Source: Anthonomus grandis grandis
Taxonomy: Eukaryota > Arthropoda > Insecta > Coleoptera > Curculionidae
Length of the DNA: 64,000 nucleotides
Assembly: GCF_022605725.1 (NCBI RefSeq)
Contig: NC_065550.1
Location: 11,408,001-11,472,000, forward strand
Direction of reading: 5' to 3'
Shown one piece after another: positions 51,001-62,700 of this stretch. The notes under the pieces are model-generated. The model was not told where the DNA came from. It did not search any database and was given only the letters and a program-made list of their open reading frames with translations. The position numbers were made by a program, and so were the translations under genes. Each line of letters opens with the position of its first letter. Within the stretch, counting starts at the first letter, position 1.

Positions 51001-54000
51001 TTTTTAAAATATTTCTTATGAATTGTTTTTTAAAAAAATAATTATATCTCACTATAGAGTGAGTAATAGTACTGTTATCTATTATTTGAATATAATTTAA
51101 ATTTACTATTTCGCATATACAAGATAGCCGAATGATGTTTTTTGGGGTTTGAACACAACCAGAGTTAAGAAAATGTAATAACTAATAGGGTTGACTATTG
51201 TTCCGATTTAATTTTAATTCAATTTTTAGATATAATTTGATTAAACCTAAACGATTTTTAAAAATTGTTTTTTGTATTATGTTTTAGAAAAATAGTCATA
51301 TTTCACTCAATTACGGTTATCTATTATTCAAATTTATTTTAAAATTAATATTTAGGTTATACAAGATGACCCAAATGATCCTTTTTAAGCTTTGGACATA
51401 ACCAGGGTTAAGAAAGTAGATTAGTTAATCGTTATAGCATTGTCCGATTTGATTCCAATTTAATTTTTGAAGTTCATTTAATGTACTACTGTAAATTATT
51501 TTTAAAATTTTTCTTATGAAAAAATAATTATATCTCACTCTATTACTGTTATCTATTATTCCAATATATTTTAAATTTACTATTTCGCATAGACGAGATA
51601 GCCAAATGATGTTTTTTACGGTTTGAACACAACCAGAGTTAAGAAAATATTATAACTAATAGCGCTTGCGATTCTTCCGATTCAATTTTAAATTAATTTT
51701 TAGATATAATTTGATTAACCATAAATGATTTTTAAAAATATTTTGATGTATTGTGCTTAAAATAAATAGTCATATCTCACTCAATTACGGTTATCTATAA
51801 TTCAAATTGATTTTAAAATTAATATTTAGGTTATATAAGATGACCCCAATTGATCCTTTTTAAGTTTTGGACATAACCAGCGTTAAGAAAATAGAACAAT
51901 TAATCATTATAGCATTATCCGATTTGATTTCAATTTAATTTTTGGAGTTCATTTAATGAACTGTAATTTATTTTTAAAATTTTTCTTATGAATTGTTTAA
52001 AAAAAAATAATCATATCTCACTCTATTACACCCTTCTATTATTCGAATATAATTTAAATTTATTATTTCGCATAGACAAGATAGCCAAATGATGTTTTTT
52101 ACGGTTTGAATACAACCAGAATTAAGAAAATATAATAACTAATAGCGTTAAAGATTGTTCCGATTTAATTTTAATTTAATTTTTAGATATAATTTGATAA
52201 AAATGATTTTTGAACTAAATGATTTTTAAAAATATTTTGATGTATTGTGCTTAAAATAAATAGTCATATCTCACTCAATTACGGTTATCTATAATTCAAA
52301 TTGATTTTAAAATTAATATTTAGGTTATACAAGATGACCCCAATTGATCTTTTTTAAGCTTTGGACATAACCAGGGTTAGGAAAATAGAACAATTAATGA
52401 TTATAGCATTGTCCGATTTGATTCCAATTTAATTTTTGAAATTCATTTATTGTACTACTGTAAATTATTTTTAAAATTTTTCTTATAAATTGTTTTAAAA
52501 AAAAATAATCATATTTCACTCTATTACTGTTATCTATTATTCGAATATAATTTAAATTTACTATTTCGTATAGACAAGATAGCCAAATGATGTTTTTTAC
52601 GGATTGTACACAACCAGAATTAAGAAAATATAATAACTAATAGCGTTAAAGACTGTTCCGATTTAATTTTAATTTAATTTTTAGATATAATTTGATTAAC
52701 CCTAAATGATTTTTAAAAATATTTTGATGTATTGTGCTTAAAATAAATAGTCATATCTCACTCAATTACGGTTATCTATTATTCAAATTTATTTTAAAAT
52801 TAATATTTAGGTTAACAGGATGACCCAATTGATCCTTTTTATGTTTTGGACATAACCAGGGTTAAGAAAATAGAACAATTAATGATAGGATTTTCCGATT
52901 TGATTCTAATTTAATCTTTGAAGTTCATTTATTGTACTACTGTAAATTATTTTTAAAATTTTTCTTATGAATTGTTTAAAAAAAAAATAATCATATCTCA
53001 CTCTATTACTGTTATCTATTATTCGAATATAATTTAAATTTACTATTTCGCATATACAAGATAGCCAAATGATGTTTTTTACGGTTTGAACACAACCAGA
53101 ATTAAGAAAATATAATAACTAATAGCGTTAAAGATTGTTCCGATTTAATTTAAATTTAATTTTTAGATATATTTGATTAATTCAATTTTTAGATATAATT
53201 TGATTAAACCTAAATGATTTTTAAAAATAGTTTTATGTATTATATTTAAAAAAAATAGTCATATCTCACTCAATTACGGTTATCTATAATTCAAATTTAT
53301 TTTAAAATTAATATTTAGGTTATACAAGATGACCCAATTGATCCTTTTTAAGTTTTGGACATAACCAGGGTTAAGAAAACAGAACAATTAATGATTATAG
53401 CATTGTCCGATTTGATTCCAATTTAATTTTTGAAGTTCATTTGATGTACTGTAAATTATTTTTAAAATTTTTCTTATGAATTGTTTTTTAAAAAAATTAT
53501 TATATCGCACTCTATTACTGTTATTTATTATTCGAATATAATTTACATTTACTATTTGGCATATACAAGATAGCCAAATGATGTTTTTTACGGTTTGAAC
53601 ACAACCAGAATTAAGAAAATATAATAATTAGTAGCGTTAAAATTTGTTCCGATTTAATTTTAATTTAATTTTTAGATATAATTTGATTAACAATAAATGA
53701 TTTTTAAAAATATTTTGATGTATTGTGCTTAAAAAAAATAGTCATATCTCACTCAATTACGGTTATCTATTATTCAAATTTATTTTAAAATTAATATTTA
53801 GGTTAACAGGATGACCCAATTGATCCTTTTTAAGTTTTGGACATAACCGGGGTTAAGAAAATTGAACAATTAATCATTATAGCATTGTCCGATTTGATTC
53901 CAATTTAATCTTTGAAGTTCATTTGATGTACTGTAAATTATTTTTAAAATTTTTCTTATGAATTGTTTTTTAAAAAAATAATTATATCTCACTCTATTAC

Positions 54001-54785
54001 TGTTATCTATTATTCGAATATAATTTAAATTTACCATTTCGCATATACAAGATAGCCAAATGATGTTTTTTGCGGTTTGAACACAACCAGAGTTAAGAAA
54101 ATGTAACAACTAATAGGGTTGACTATTGTTCCGATTTAATTTTAATTCAATTTTTAGATATAATTTGATTAAACCTAAACGATTTTTAAAAATTGTTTTA
54201 TGTATTATGTTTTAAAAAAATAGTCATATCTCACTCAATTACGGTTATCTATTATTCAAATTTATTTTAAAATTAATATTTAGGTTATACAAGATGACCC
54301 AAATGATCCTTTTTAAGTTTTGGACATAACCAGGGTTAAGAAAGTAGAATAGTTAATCATTATAGCATTGTCCGATTTGATTCCAATTTAATTTTTGAAG
54401 TTCATTTAATGTACTGTAAATTATTTTTAAAATTTTTCTTATGAATTGTATAAAAAAAAAATAATCATATCTCACTCTATTACTGTTATCTATTATTCGA
54501 ATAAAATTTAAATTTATTATTTCGCATAGACAAGATAGCCAAATGATGTTTTTTACGGTTTGAATACAACCAGAATTAAGAAAATATAATAACTAATAGC
54601 GTTAAAGATTGTTCCGATTTAATTTTAATTTAATTTTTAGATATAATTCGATTAACCCTAAATGATTTTTAAAAATATTTTGATGTATTGTGCTCAAAAA
54701 AAATAGTCATATCTCACTCAATTACGGTTATCTATAATTCAAGAAAATAGAACAATTATTGATTATAGCATTGTCCGATTTGATT
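48006..54785 (+). repeat. Higher-order block K, copy 2
   Basis: Nearly identical to copy 1 over about 6.78 kb. Differences seen by eye are few: C at 48981 where copy 1 has T (42200), three bases missing near 52886 (AATGATAGGA against AATGATTATAGGA), and C at 53380 where copy 1 has T. The three-base loss explains the shift in offset from 6781 to 6778. Such similarity means a very recent duplication or an assembly duplication. Confidence 0.92.
51048..51074 (+). repeat. Foldback insertion in half A, copy 4
   Basis: Same scar as at 21836, inside block K copy 2. Confidence 0.9.
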
Positions 54786-57140
54786 CCAATTAAATTTTGG
54801 AGTTCATTTGATGTACTGTAAATTATTTTTAAAATTTTTCTTATGAATTGTTTTAAAAAAAAATTATTATATCTCACTCTATTACTGTTATCTATTATGC
54901 GAAAATAATTTAAATTTACTATTTTGCATATACAAGATAGCCAAATGATGTTTTTGACCGTTTGAACAAAACCAGAATTAAGAAAATATAATAACTCTTC
55001 GCGTTAACGATTGTTCCGATATAATTTTAATTTAATTTTTAGATATAATTTGAATAACCTTAAATGATTTTTAAAAATATTTTGATGTATTGTGCTTAAA
55101 AAAAATAGTCATATCTCACTCAATTACGGTTATCTATTATTGAAATATAATTTAAAATTATTATTTAGGTTATACAACATGACCCAATTGATCATTTTTA
55201 AGTTTTGGACATAACCAGCGTTAAGAAAATAGAACAATTAATCATTATAGCATTATCCGATTTGATTCTAATTTAATTTTTGAAGTTCATTTAATGTACT
55301 GTAAATTATTTTTAAAATTTTTATTATAAATTGTTTAAAAAAAAATCATATCTCACTCTATTACTGTTATCTATTATTCGAATATAATTTAAATTTACTA
55401 TTTCGCATATACAAGATAGCCAAATGATGTTTTTTTGCGGTTTGAACACAACCAGAGTGAAGAAAATGTAATAACTAATAGGGTTGGCAATTGTTCCGAT
55501 TTAATTTTAATTCAATTTTTAGATATAATTTGATTAAACCTAAATGATTTTTAAAAATTGTTTTATGTATTATGTTTTAAAAAAATAGTGATATCTCACT
55601 CAATTACGGTTATCTATTATTCAAATTTATTTTAAAATTAATATTTAGGTTATACAAGATGACCCAAATGATCCTTTTTAAGTTTTGGACATAACCAGGG
55701 TTAAGAAAATAGAACAATTAATGATTATAGCATTGTCCGATTTGATTCCAATTTAATTTTTGAAGTTCATTTAATGTACTACTGTAAATTATTTTTAAAA
55801 TTTTTCTCATGAATTGTTTTTTAAAAAAATAATTATATCTCACTCTATTACTGTTATCTATTATTTCAATATATTTTAAATTTACTATTTCGCATAGACG
55901 AGATAGCCAAATGATGTTTTTTACGGTTTGAACACAACCAGAGTTAAGAAAATATTACAACTAATAGCGCTTGCGATTCTTCCGATTTAATTTTAAATTA
56001 ATTTTTAGATATAATTTGATTAACCATAAATGATTTTTAAAAATATTTTGATGTATTGTGCTTAAAATAAATAGTCATATCTCACTCAATTACGGTTATC
56101 TATTATTCAAATTTATTTTAAAATTAATATTTAGGTTATACAAGATGACCCAATTGATCCTTTTTTAGTTTTGGACATAACCAGGGTTAAGAAAATAGAA
56201 TAATTTTTCATTATAGCATTGTCCGATTTGATTCCAATTTAATTTTTGAGGTTCATTTGATGTACTGTAAATTATTTTTTAAATTTTTGTTATGAATTGT
56301 TTTTTAAAAAAATAATTATATCTCACTCTACTACTGTTATCTATTATTCGAATATAATTTAAATTTACTATTTTGCATATACAAGATAGCCAAATGATGT
56401 TCTTTACGGTTTGAACACAACCAGAATTAAGAAAATAGAATAAATAATAGCGTTAACGATTGCTCCGATTTAATTTTTAGATATAATTTGATTAACCCTA
56501 AATGATTTTTAAAAATAGTTTTATGTATTATATTTAAAAAAAATAGTCATATCTCACTCAATTACGGTTATCTATAATTCAAATTTATTTTAAAATTAAT
56601 ATTTAGGTTATACAAGATGACCCAATTGATCCTTTTTAAGTTTTGGACATAACCAGGGTTAAGAAAATAGAACAATTAATGATTATAGCATTGTCCGATT
56701 TGATTCCAATTTAATTTTTGAAGTTCATTTGATGTACTGAAAATTATTTTTAAAATTTTTCTTATGAATTGTTTTTTAAAAAAATTATTATATCGCACTC
56801 TATTACTGTTATTTATTATTCGAATAGAATTTACATTTACTATTTGGCATATACAAGATAGCCAAATGATGTTTTTTACGGTTTGAACACAACCAGAATT
56901 AAGAAAATATAATAATTAGTAGCGTTAAAATTTGTTCCGATTTAATTTTAATTTAATTTTTAGATATAATTTGATTAACAATAAATGATTTTTAAAAATA
57001 TTTTGATGTATTGTGCTTAAAAAAAATAGTCATATCTCACTCAATTACGGTTATCTATTATTCAAATTTATTTTAAAATTAATATTTAGGTTAACAGGAT
57101 GACCTAATTGATCCTTTTTAAATTTTGGACATAACCAGGG
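54739..57140 (+). repeat. Five-dimer repeat L, copy 1 (2402 bp)
   Basis: Offset of 2402 bp to the next copy at two landmarks (TCAAGAAAAT at 54739 and 57141; GAAAATAATTTAAA at 54901 and 57303). Starts exactly at the truncated-A joint. It holds left-domain-type sequence at about 56.15-56.48 kb (GAGGTTCATTTGATG, ATTTTGCATATAC, GTTCTTTACGG and a short-B half) otherwise seen near 2.4 and 16.4 kb. Confidence 0.88.
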
Positions 57141-58862
57141 TCAAGAAAATAGAACAATTATTGATTATAGCATTGTCCGATTTGATTCCAATTAAATTTT
57201 GGAGTTCATTTGATGTACTGTAAATTATTTTTAAAATTTTTCTTATGAATTGTTTTAAAAAAAAATTATTATATCTCACTCTATTACTGTTATCTATTAT
57301 GCGAAAATAATTTAAATTTACTATTTTGCATATACAAGATAGCCAAATGATGTTTTTGACCGTTTGAACAAAACCAGAATTAAGAAAATATAATAACTCT
57401 TCGCGTTAACGATTGTTCCGATATAATTTTAATTTAATTTTTAGATATAATTTGAATAACCTTAAATGATTTTTAAAAATATTTTGATGTATTGTGCTTA
57501 AAAAAAATAGTCATATCTCACTCAATTACGGTTATCTATTATTGAAATATAATTTAAAATTATTATTTAGGTTATACAACATGACCCAATTGATCATTTT
57601 TAAGTTTTGGACATAACCAGCGTTAAGAAAATAGAACAATTAATCATTATAGCATTATCCGATTTGATTCTAATTTAATTTTTGAAGTTCATTTAATGTA
57701 CTGTAAATTATTTTTAAAATTTTTATTATAAATTGTTTAAAAAAAAATCATATCTCACTCTATTACTGTTATCTATTATTCGAATATAATTTAAATTTAC
57801 TATTTCGCATATACAAGATAGCCAAATGATGTTTTTTTGCGGTTTGAACACAACCAGAGTGAAGAAAATGTAATAACTAATAGGGTTGGCAATTGTTCCG
57901 ATTTAATTTTAATTCAATTTTTAGATATAATTTGATTAAACCTAAATGATTTTTAAAAATTGTTTTATGTATTATGTTTTAAAAAAATAGTGATATCTCA
58001 CTCAATTACGGTTATCTATTATTCAAATTTATTTTAAAATTAATATTTAGGTTATACAAGATGACCCAAATGATCCTTTTTAAGTTTTGGACATAACCAG
58101 GGTTAAGAAAATAGAACAATTAATGATTATAGCATTGTCCGATTTGATTCCAATTTAATTTTTGAAGTTCATTTAATGTACTACTGTAAATTATTTTTAA
58201 AATTTTTCTCATGAATTGTTTTTTAAAAAAATAATTATATCTCACTCTATTACTGTTATCTATTATTTCAATATATTTTAAATTTACTATTTCGCATAGA
58301 CGAGATAGCCAAATGATGTTTTTTACGGTTTGAACACAACCAGAGTTAAGAAAATATTACAACTAATAGCGCTTGCGATTCTTCCGATTTAATTTTAAAT
58401 TAATTTTTAGATATAATTTGATTAACCATAAATGATTTTTAAAAATATTTTGATGTATTGTGCTTAAAATAAATAGTCATATCTCACTCAATTACGGTTA
58501 TCTATTATTCAAATTTATTTTAAAATTAATATTTAGGTTATACAAGATGACCCAATTGATCCTTTTTTAGTTTTGGACATAACCAGGGTTAAGAAAATAG
58601 AATAATTTTTCATTATAGCATTGTCCGATTTGATTCCAATTTAATTTTTGAGGTTCATTTGATGTACTGTAAATTATTTTTTAAATTTTTGTTATGAATT
58701 GTTTTTTAAAAAAATAATTATATCTCACTCTACTACTGTTATCTATTATTCGAATATAATTTAAATTTACTATTTTGCATATACAAGATAGCCAAATGAT
58801 GTTCTTTACGGTTTGAACACAACCAGAATTAAGAAAATAGAATAAATAATAGCGTTAACGAT
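57141..58862 (+). repeat. Five-dimer repeat L, copy 2 (partial)
   Basis: Matches copy 1 until the short-B half near 58862, after which copy 1 continues with TAGTTTTATGTATTATATT and this one with TATTTTGATGTATTATGTTT. At its left edge a normal half A reads CCAGGGTCAAGAAAATAG; the C in GGGTCAAG is from the truncated-A joint, which fixes the crossover within TCAAGAAAAT. Confidence 0.87.
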
Positions 58863-59383
58863 TGTTCCGATTTAATTTTTAGATATAATTTGAATAACCC
58901 TAAATGATTTTTAAAAATATTTTGATGTATTATGTTTAAAAAAATAGTCATATCTCACTCAATTACGGTTATCTGTTATTCAAATTTATTTTAAAATTAT
59001 TATTTAGATTATACAAGATGACCCAAATGATCCTTTTTAAGTTTTGGACATAACCAGGGTTAAGAAAGCAGAATAGTTAATCATTATAGCATTGTCAGAT
59101 TTGATTTTAATTTAATTTTTGAAGTTCATTTAATGTACTGTAAATTATTTTTAAAATTTTTCTTATGAATTGTAAAAAAAAAATCATATCTCACTCTATT
59201 ACTGTTATCTATTATTCGAATATAATTTAAATTTACTATTTCGCATAGACAAGATAACCAAATGATGTTTTTTGCGGTTTGAACACAACCAGAGTGAAGA
59301 GAATGTAATAACTAATAGGGTTGGCAATTGTTCCGATTTAATTTTAATTCAATTTTTAGATATAATTTGATTAAACCTAAATG

Positions 59384-59486
59384 ATTTTTAAAAATTGTTT
59401 TATGTATTATGTTTTAAAAAAATAGTCATATCTCGTTTTTAAAAATTGTTTTATGTATTATGTTTTAAAAAAATAGATATATCTCA
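59384..59486 (+). repeat. 51-bp tandem duplication in half B
   Basis: TTTTTAAAAATTGTTTTATG through AAAAAAATAGTCATATCTC is followed directly by GTTTTTAAAAATTG and the same stretch again, ending AAATAGATATATCTCACTCA. The second pass has the ATAGATATATC variant, so the parents were two different units. Confidence 0.88.
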
Positions 59487-59682
59487 CTCAATTACGGTTA
59501 TCTATTATTGAAATATAATTTAAAATTATTATTTAGATTATACAAGATGACCCAATTGATCCTTTTTAAGTTTTGGACATAACCAGCGTTAAGAAAATAG
59601 AACAAATAATCATTATAGCATTATCCGATTTGATTCCAATTTAATCTTTGAAGTTCATTTGATGTACTGTAAATTATTTTTG

Positions 59683-59703
59683 AGAGTGAGTAATAGTACT
59701 GTT
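59683..59703 (+). repeat. Ectopic fragment of the foldback scar
   Basis: Inside half A, after CTGTAAATTATTTTTG, the bases AGAGTGAGTAATAGTACTGT and one T interrupt the unit before TATGAATTG. They equal 21 bases of the scar seen at 21836, but lie well upstream of its normal register position. Left of it the unit resembles the scar-bearing A; right of it the unit resembles the form near 43.25 kb. Confidence 0.88.
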
Positions 59704-59749
59704 TATGAATTGTTTAAAAAAAAAATAATAATATCTCACTCTATTACTG

Positions 59750-62700
59750 TTATCTATTATTCGAATATAATTTAAGTTTACTATTTCGCATATACAAGAT
59801 AGCCAAATGATGTTTTTTACGGTTTGAACACAACCAGAATTAAGAAAATATAATAACTAATAGCGTTAAAGATTGTTCCGATTTAATTTAAATTTAATTC
59901 TTAGATATAATTTGATTAATTCAATTTTTAGATATAATTTGATTAAACCTAAATGATTTTTAAAAATAGTTTTATGTATTATATTAAAAAAAAATAGTCA
60001 GATCTCACTCAATTACGGTTATCTATAATTCAAATTTATTTTAAAATTAATATTTAGGTTATACAAGCTGACCCAATTGATCCTTTTTAAGTTTTGGACA
60101 TAACCAGGGTTAAGAAAATAGAACAATTAATGATTATAGCATTGTCCGATTTGATTCCAATTTAATTTTTGAAGTTCATTTGATGTACTGTAAATTATTT
60201 TTAAAATTTTTCTTATGAACTGTTTTTAAAAAAATTATTATATCGCACTCTATTACTGTTATTTATTATTCGAATATAATTTACATTTACTATTTGGCAT
60301 ATACAAGATAGCCAAATGCTGTTTTTTACGGTTTGAACACAACCAGAATTAAGAAAATATAATAATTAGTAGCGTTAAAATTTGTTCCGATTTAATTTTA
60401 ATTTAATTTTTAGATATAATTTGATTAACAATAAATGATTTTTAAAAATATTTTGATGTATTGTGCTTAAAAAAAATAGTCATATCTCACTCAATTACGG
60501 TGATCTATTATTCAAATTTATTTTAAAATTAATATTTAGGTTAACAGGATGACCCAATTGCCCTTTTTAAGTTTTGGACATAACCAGGGTTAAGAAAATA
60601 GAACAATTAATCATTATAGCATTGTCCGATTTGATTCCAATTTAATCTTTGAAGTTCATTTGATGTACTGTAAATTATTTTTAAAATATTTCTTATGAAT
60701 TGTTTTTTAAAAAAATAATTATATCTCACTATAGAGTGAGTAATAGTACTGTTATCTATTATTTGAATATAATTTAAATTTACTATTTCGCATATACAAG
60801 ATAGCCGAATGATGTTTTTTGGGGTTTGAACACAACCAGAGTTAAGAAAATGTAATAACTAATAGGGTTGACTATTGTTCCGATTTAATTTTAATAAAAT
60901 TTTTAGATATAATTTGATTAAACCTAAACGATTTTTAAAAATTGTTTTTTGTATTATGTTTTAGAAAAATAGTCATATTTCACTCAATTACGGTTATCTA
61001 TTATTGAAATTTATTTTAAAATTAATATTTAGGTTATACAAGATGACCCAAATGATCCTTTTTAAGCTTTGGACATAACCAGGGTTAAGAAAGTAGATTA
61101 GTTAATCATTATAGCATTGTCCGATTTGATTCCAATTTAATTTTTGAAGTTCATTTAATGTACTACTGTAAAGTATTTTTAAAATTTTTCTTATGAAAAA
61201 ATAATTATATCTCACTCTATTACTGTTACCTATTATTCCAATATATTTTAAATTTACTATTTCGCATAGACGAGATAGCCAAATGATGTTTTTTACGGTT
61301 TGAACACAACCAGAGTTAAGAAAATATTATAACTAATAGCGCTTGCGATTCTTCCGATTCAATTTTAAATTAATTTTTAGATATAATTTGATTAACCATA
61401 AATGATTTTTAAAAATATTTTGATGTATTGTGCTTAAAATAAATAGTCATATCTCACTCAATTACGGTTATCTATAATTCAAATTGATTTTAAAATTAAT
61501 ATTTAGGTTATATAAGATGACCCCAATTGATCCTTTTTAAGTTTTGGACATAACCAGCGTTAAGAAAATAGAACAATTAATCATTATAGCATTATCCGAT
61601 TTGATTCCAATTTAATTTTTGGAGTTCATTTAATGAACTGTAATTTATTTTTAAAATTTTTCTTATGAATTGTTTAAAAAAAAATAATCATATCTCACTC
61701 TATTACACCCTTCTATTATTCGAATATAATTTAAATTTATTATTTCGCATAGACAAGATAGCCAAATGATGTTTTTTACGGTTTGAATACAACCAGAATT
61801 AAGAAAATATAATAACTAATAGCGTTAAAGATTGTTCCGATTTAATTTTAATTTAATTTTTAGATATAATTTGATAAAAATGATTTTTGAACTAAATGAT
61901 TTTTAAAAATATTTTGATGTATTGTGCTTAAAAAAAATAGTCATATCTCACTCAATTACGGTTATCTATAATTCAAATTTATTTTAAAATTAATATTTAG
62001 ATTATACAAGATGACCCAATTGATCCTTTTTAAGTTTTGGACATAACCAGGGTTAAGAAAATAGGACAATTAATGATTATAGCATTGTTCGATTTGATTC
62101 CAATTTAATTTTTGAAATTCATTTATTGTACTACTGTAAATTATTTTTAAAATTTTTCTTATGAATTGTTTTAAAAAAAAATAATCATATCTCACTCTAT
62201 TACTGTTATCTATTATTCGAATATAATTTAAATTTACTATTTCGCATATACAAGATAGCCAAATGATGTTTTTTACGGTTTGAACACAACCAGAATTAAG
62301 AAAATATAATAACTAATAGCGTTAAAGATTGTTCCGATTTAATTTAAATTTAATTTTTAGATATATTTGATTAATTCAATTTTTAGATATAATTTGATTA
62401 AACCTAAATGATTTTTAAAAATAGTTTTATGTATTATATTTAAAAAAAATAGTCATATCTCACTCAATTACGGTTATCTATAATTCAAATTTATTTTAAA
62501 ATTAATATTTAGGTTATACAAGATGACCCAATTGATCCTTTTTAAGTTTTGGACATAACCAGGGTTAAGAAAATAGAACAATTAATGATTATAGCATTGT
62601 CCGATTTGATTCCAATTTAATTTTTGAAGTTCATTTGATGTACTGTAAATTATTTTTAAAATTTTTCTTATGAATTGTTTTTTAAAAAAATTATTATATC

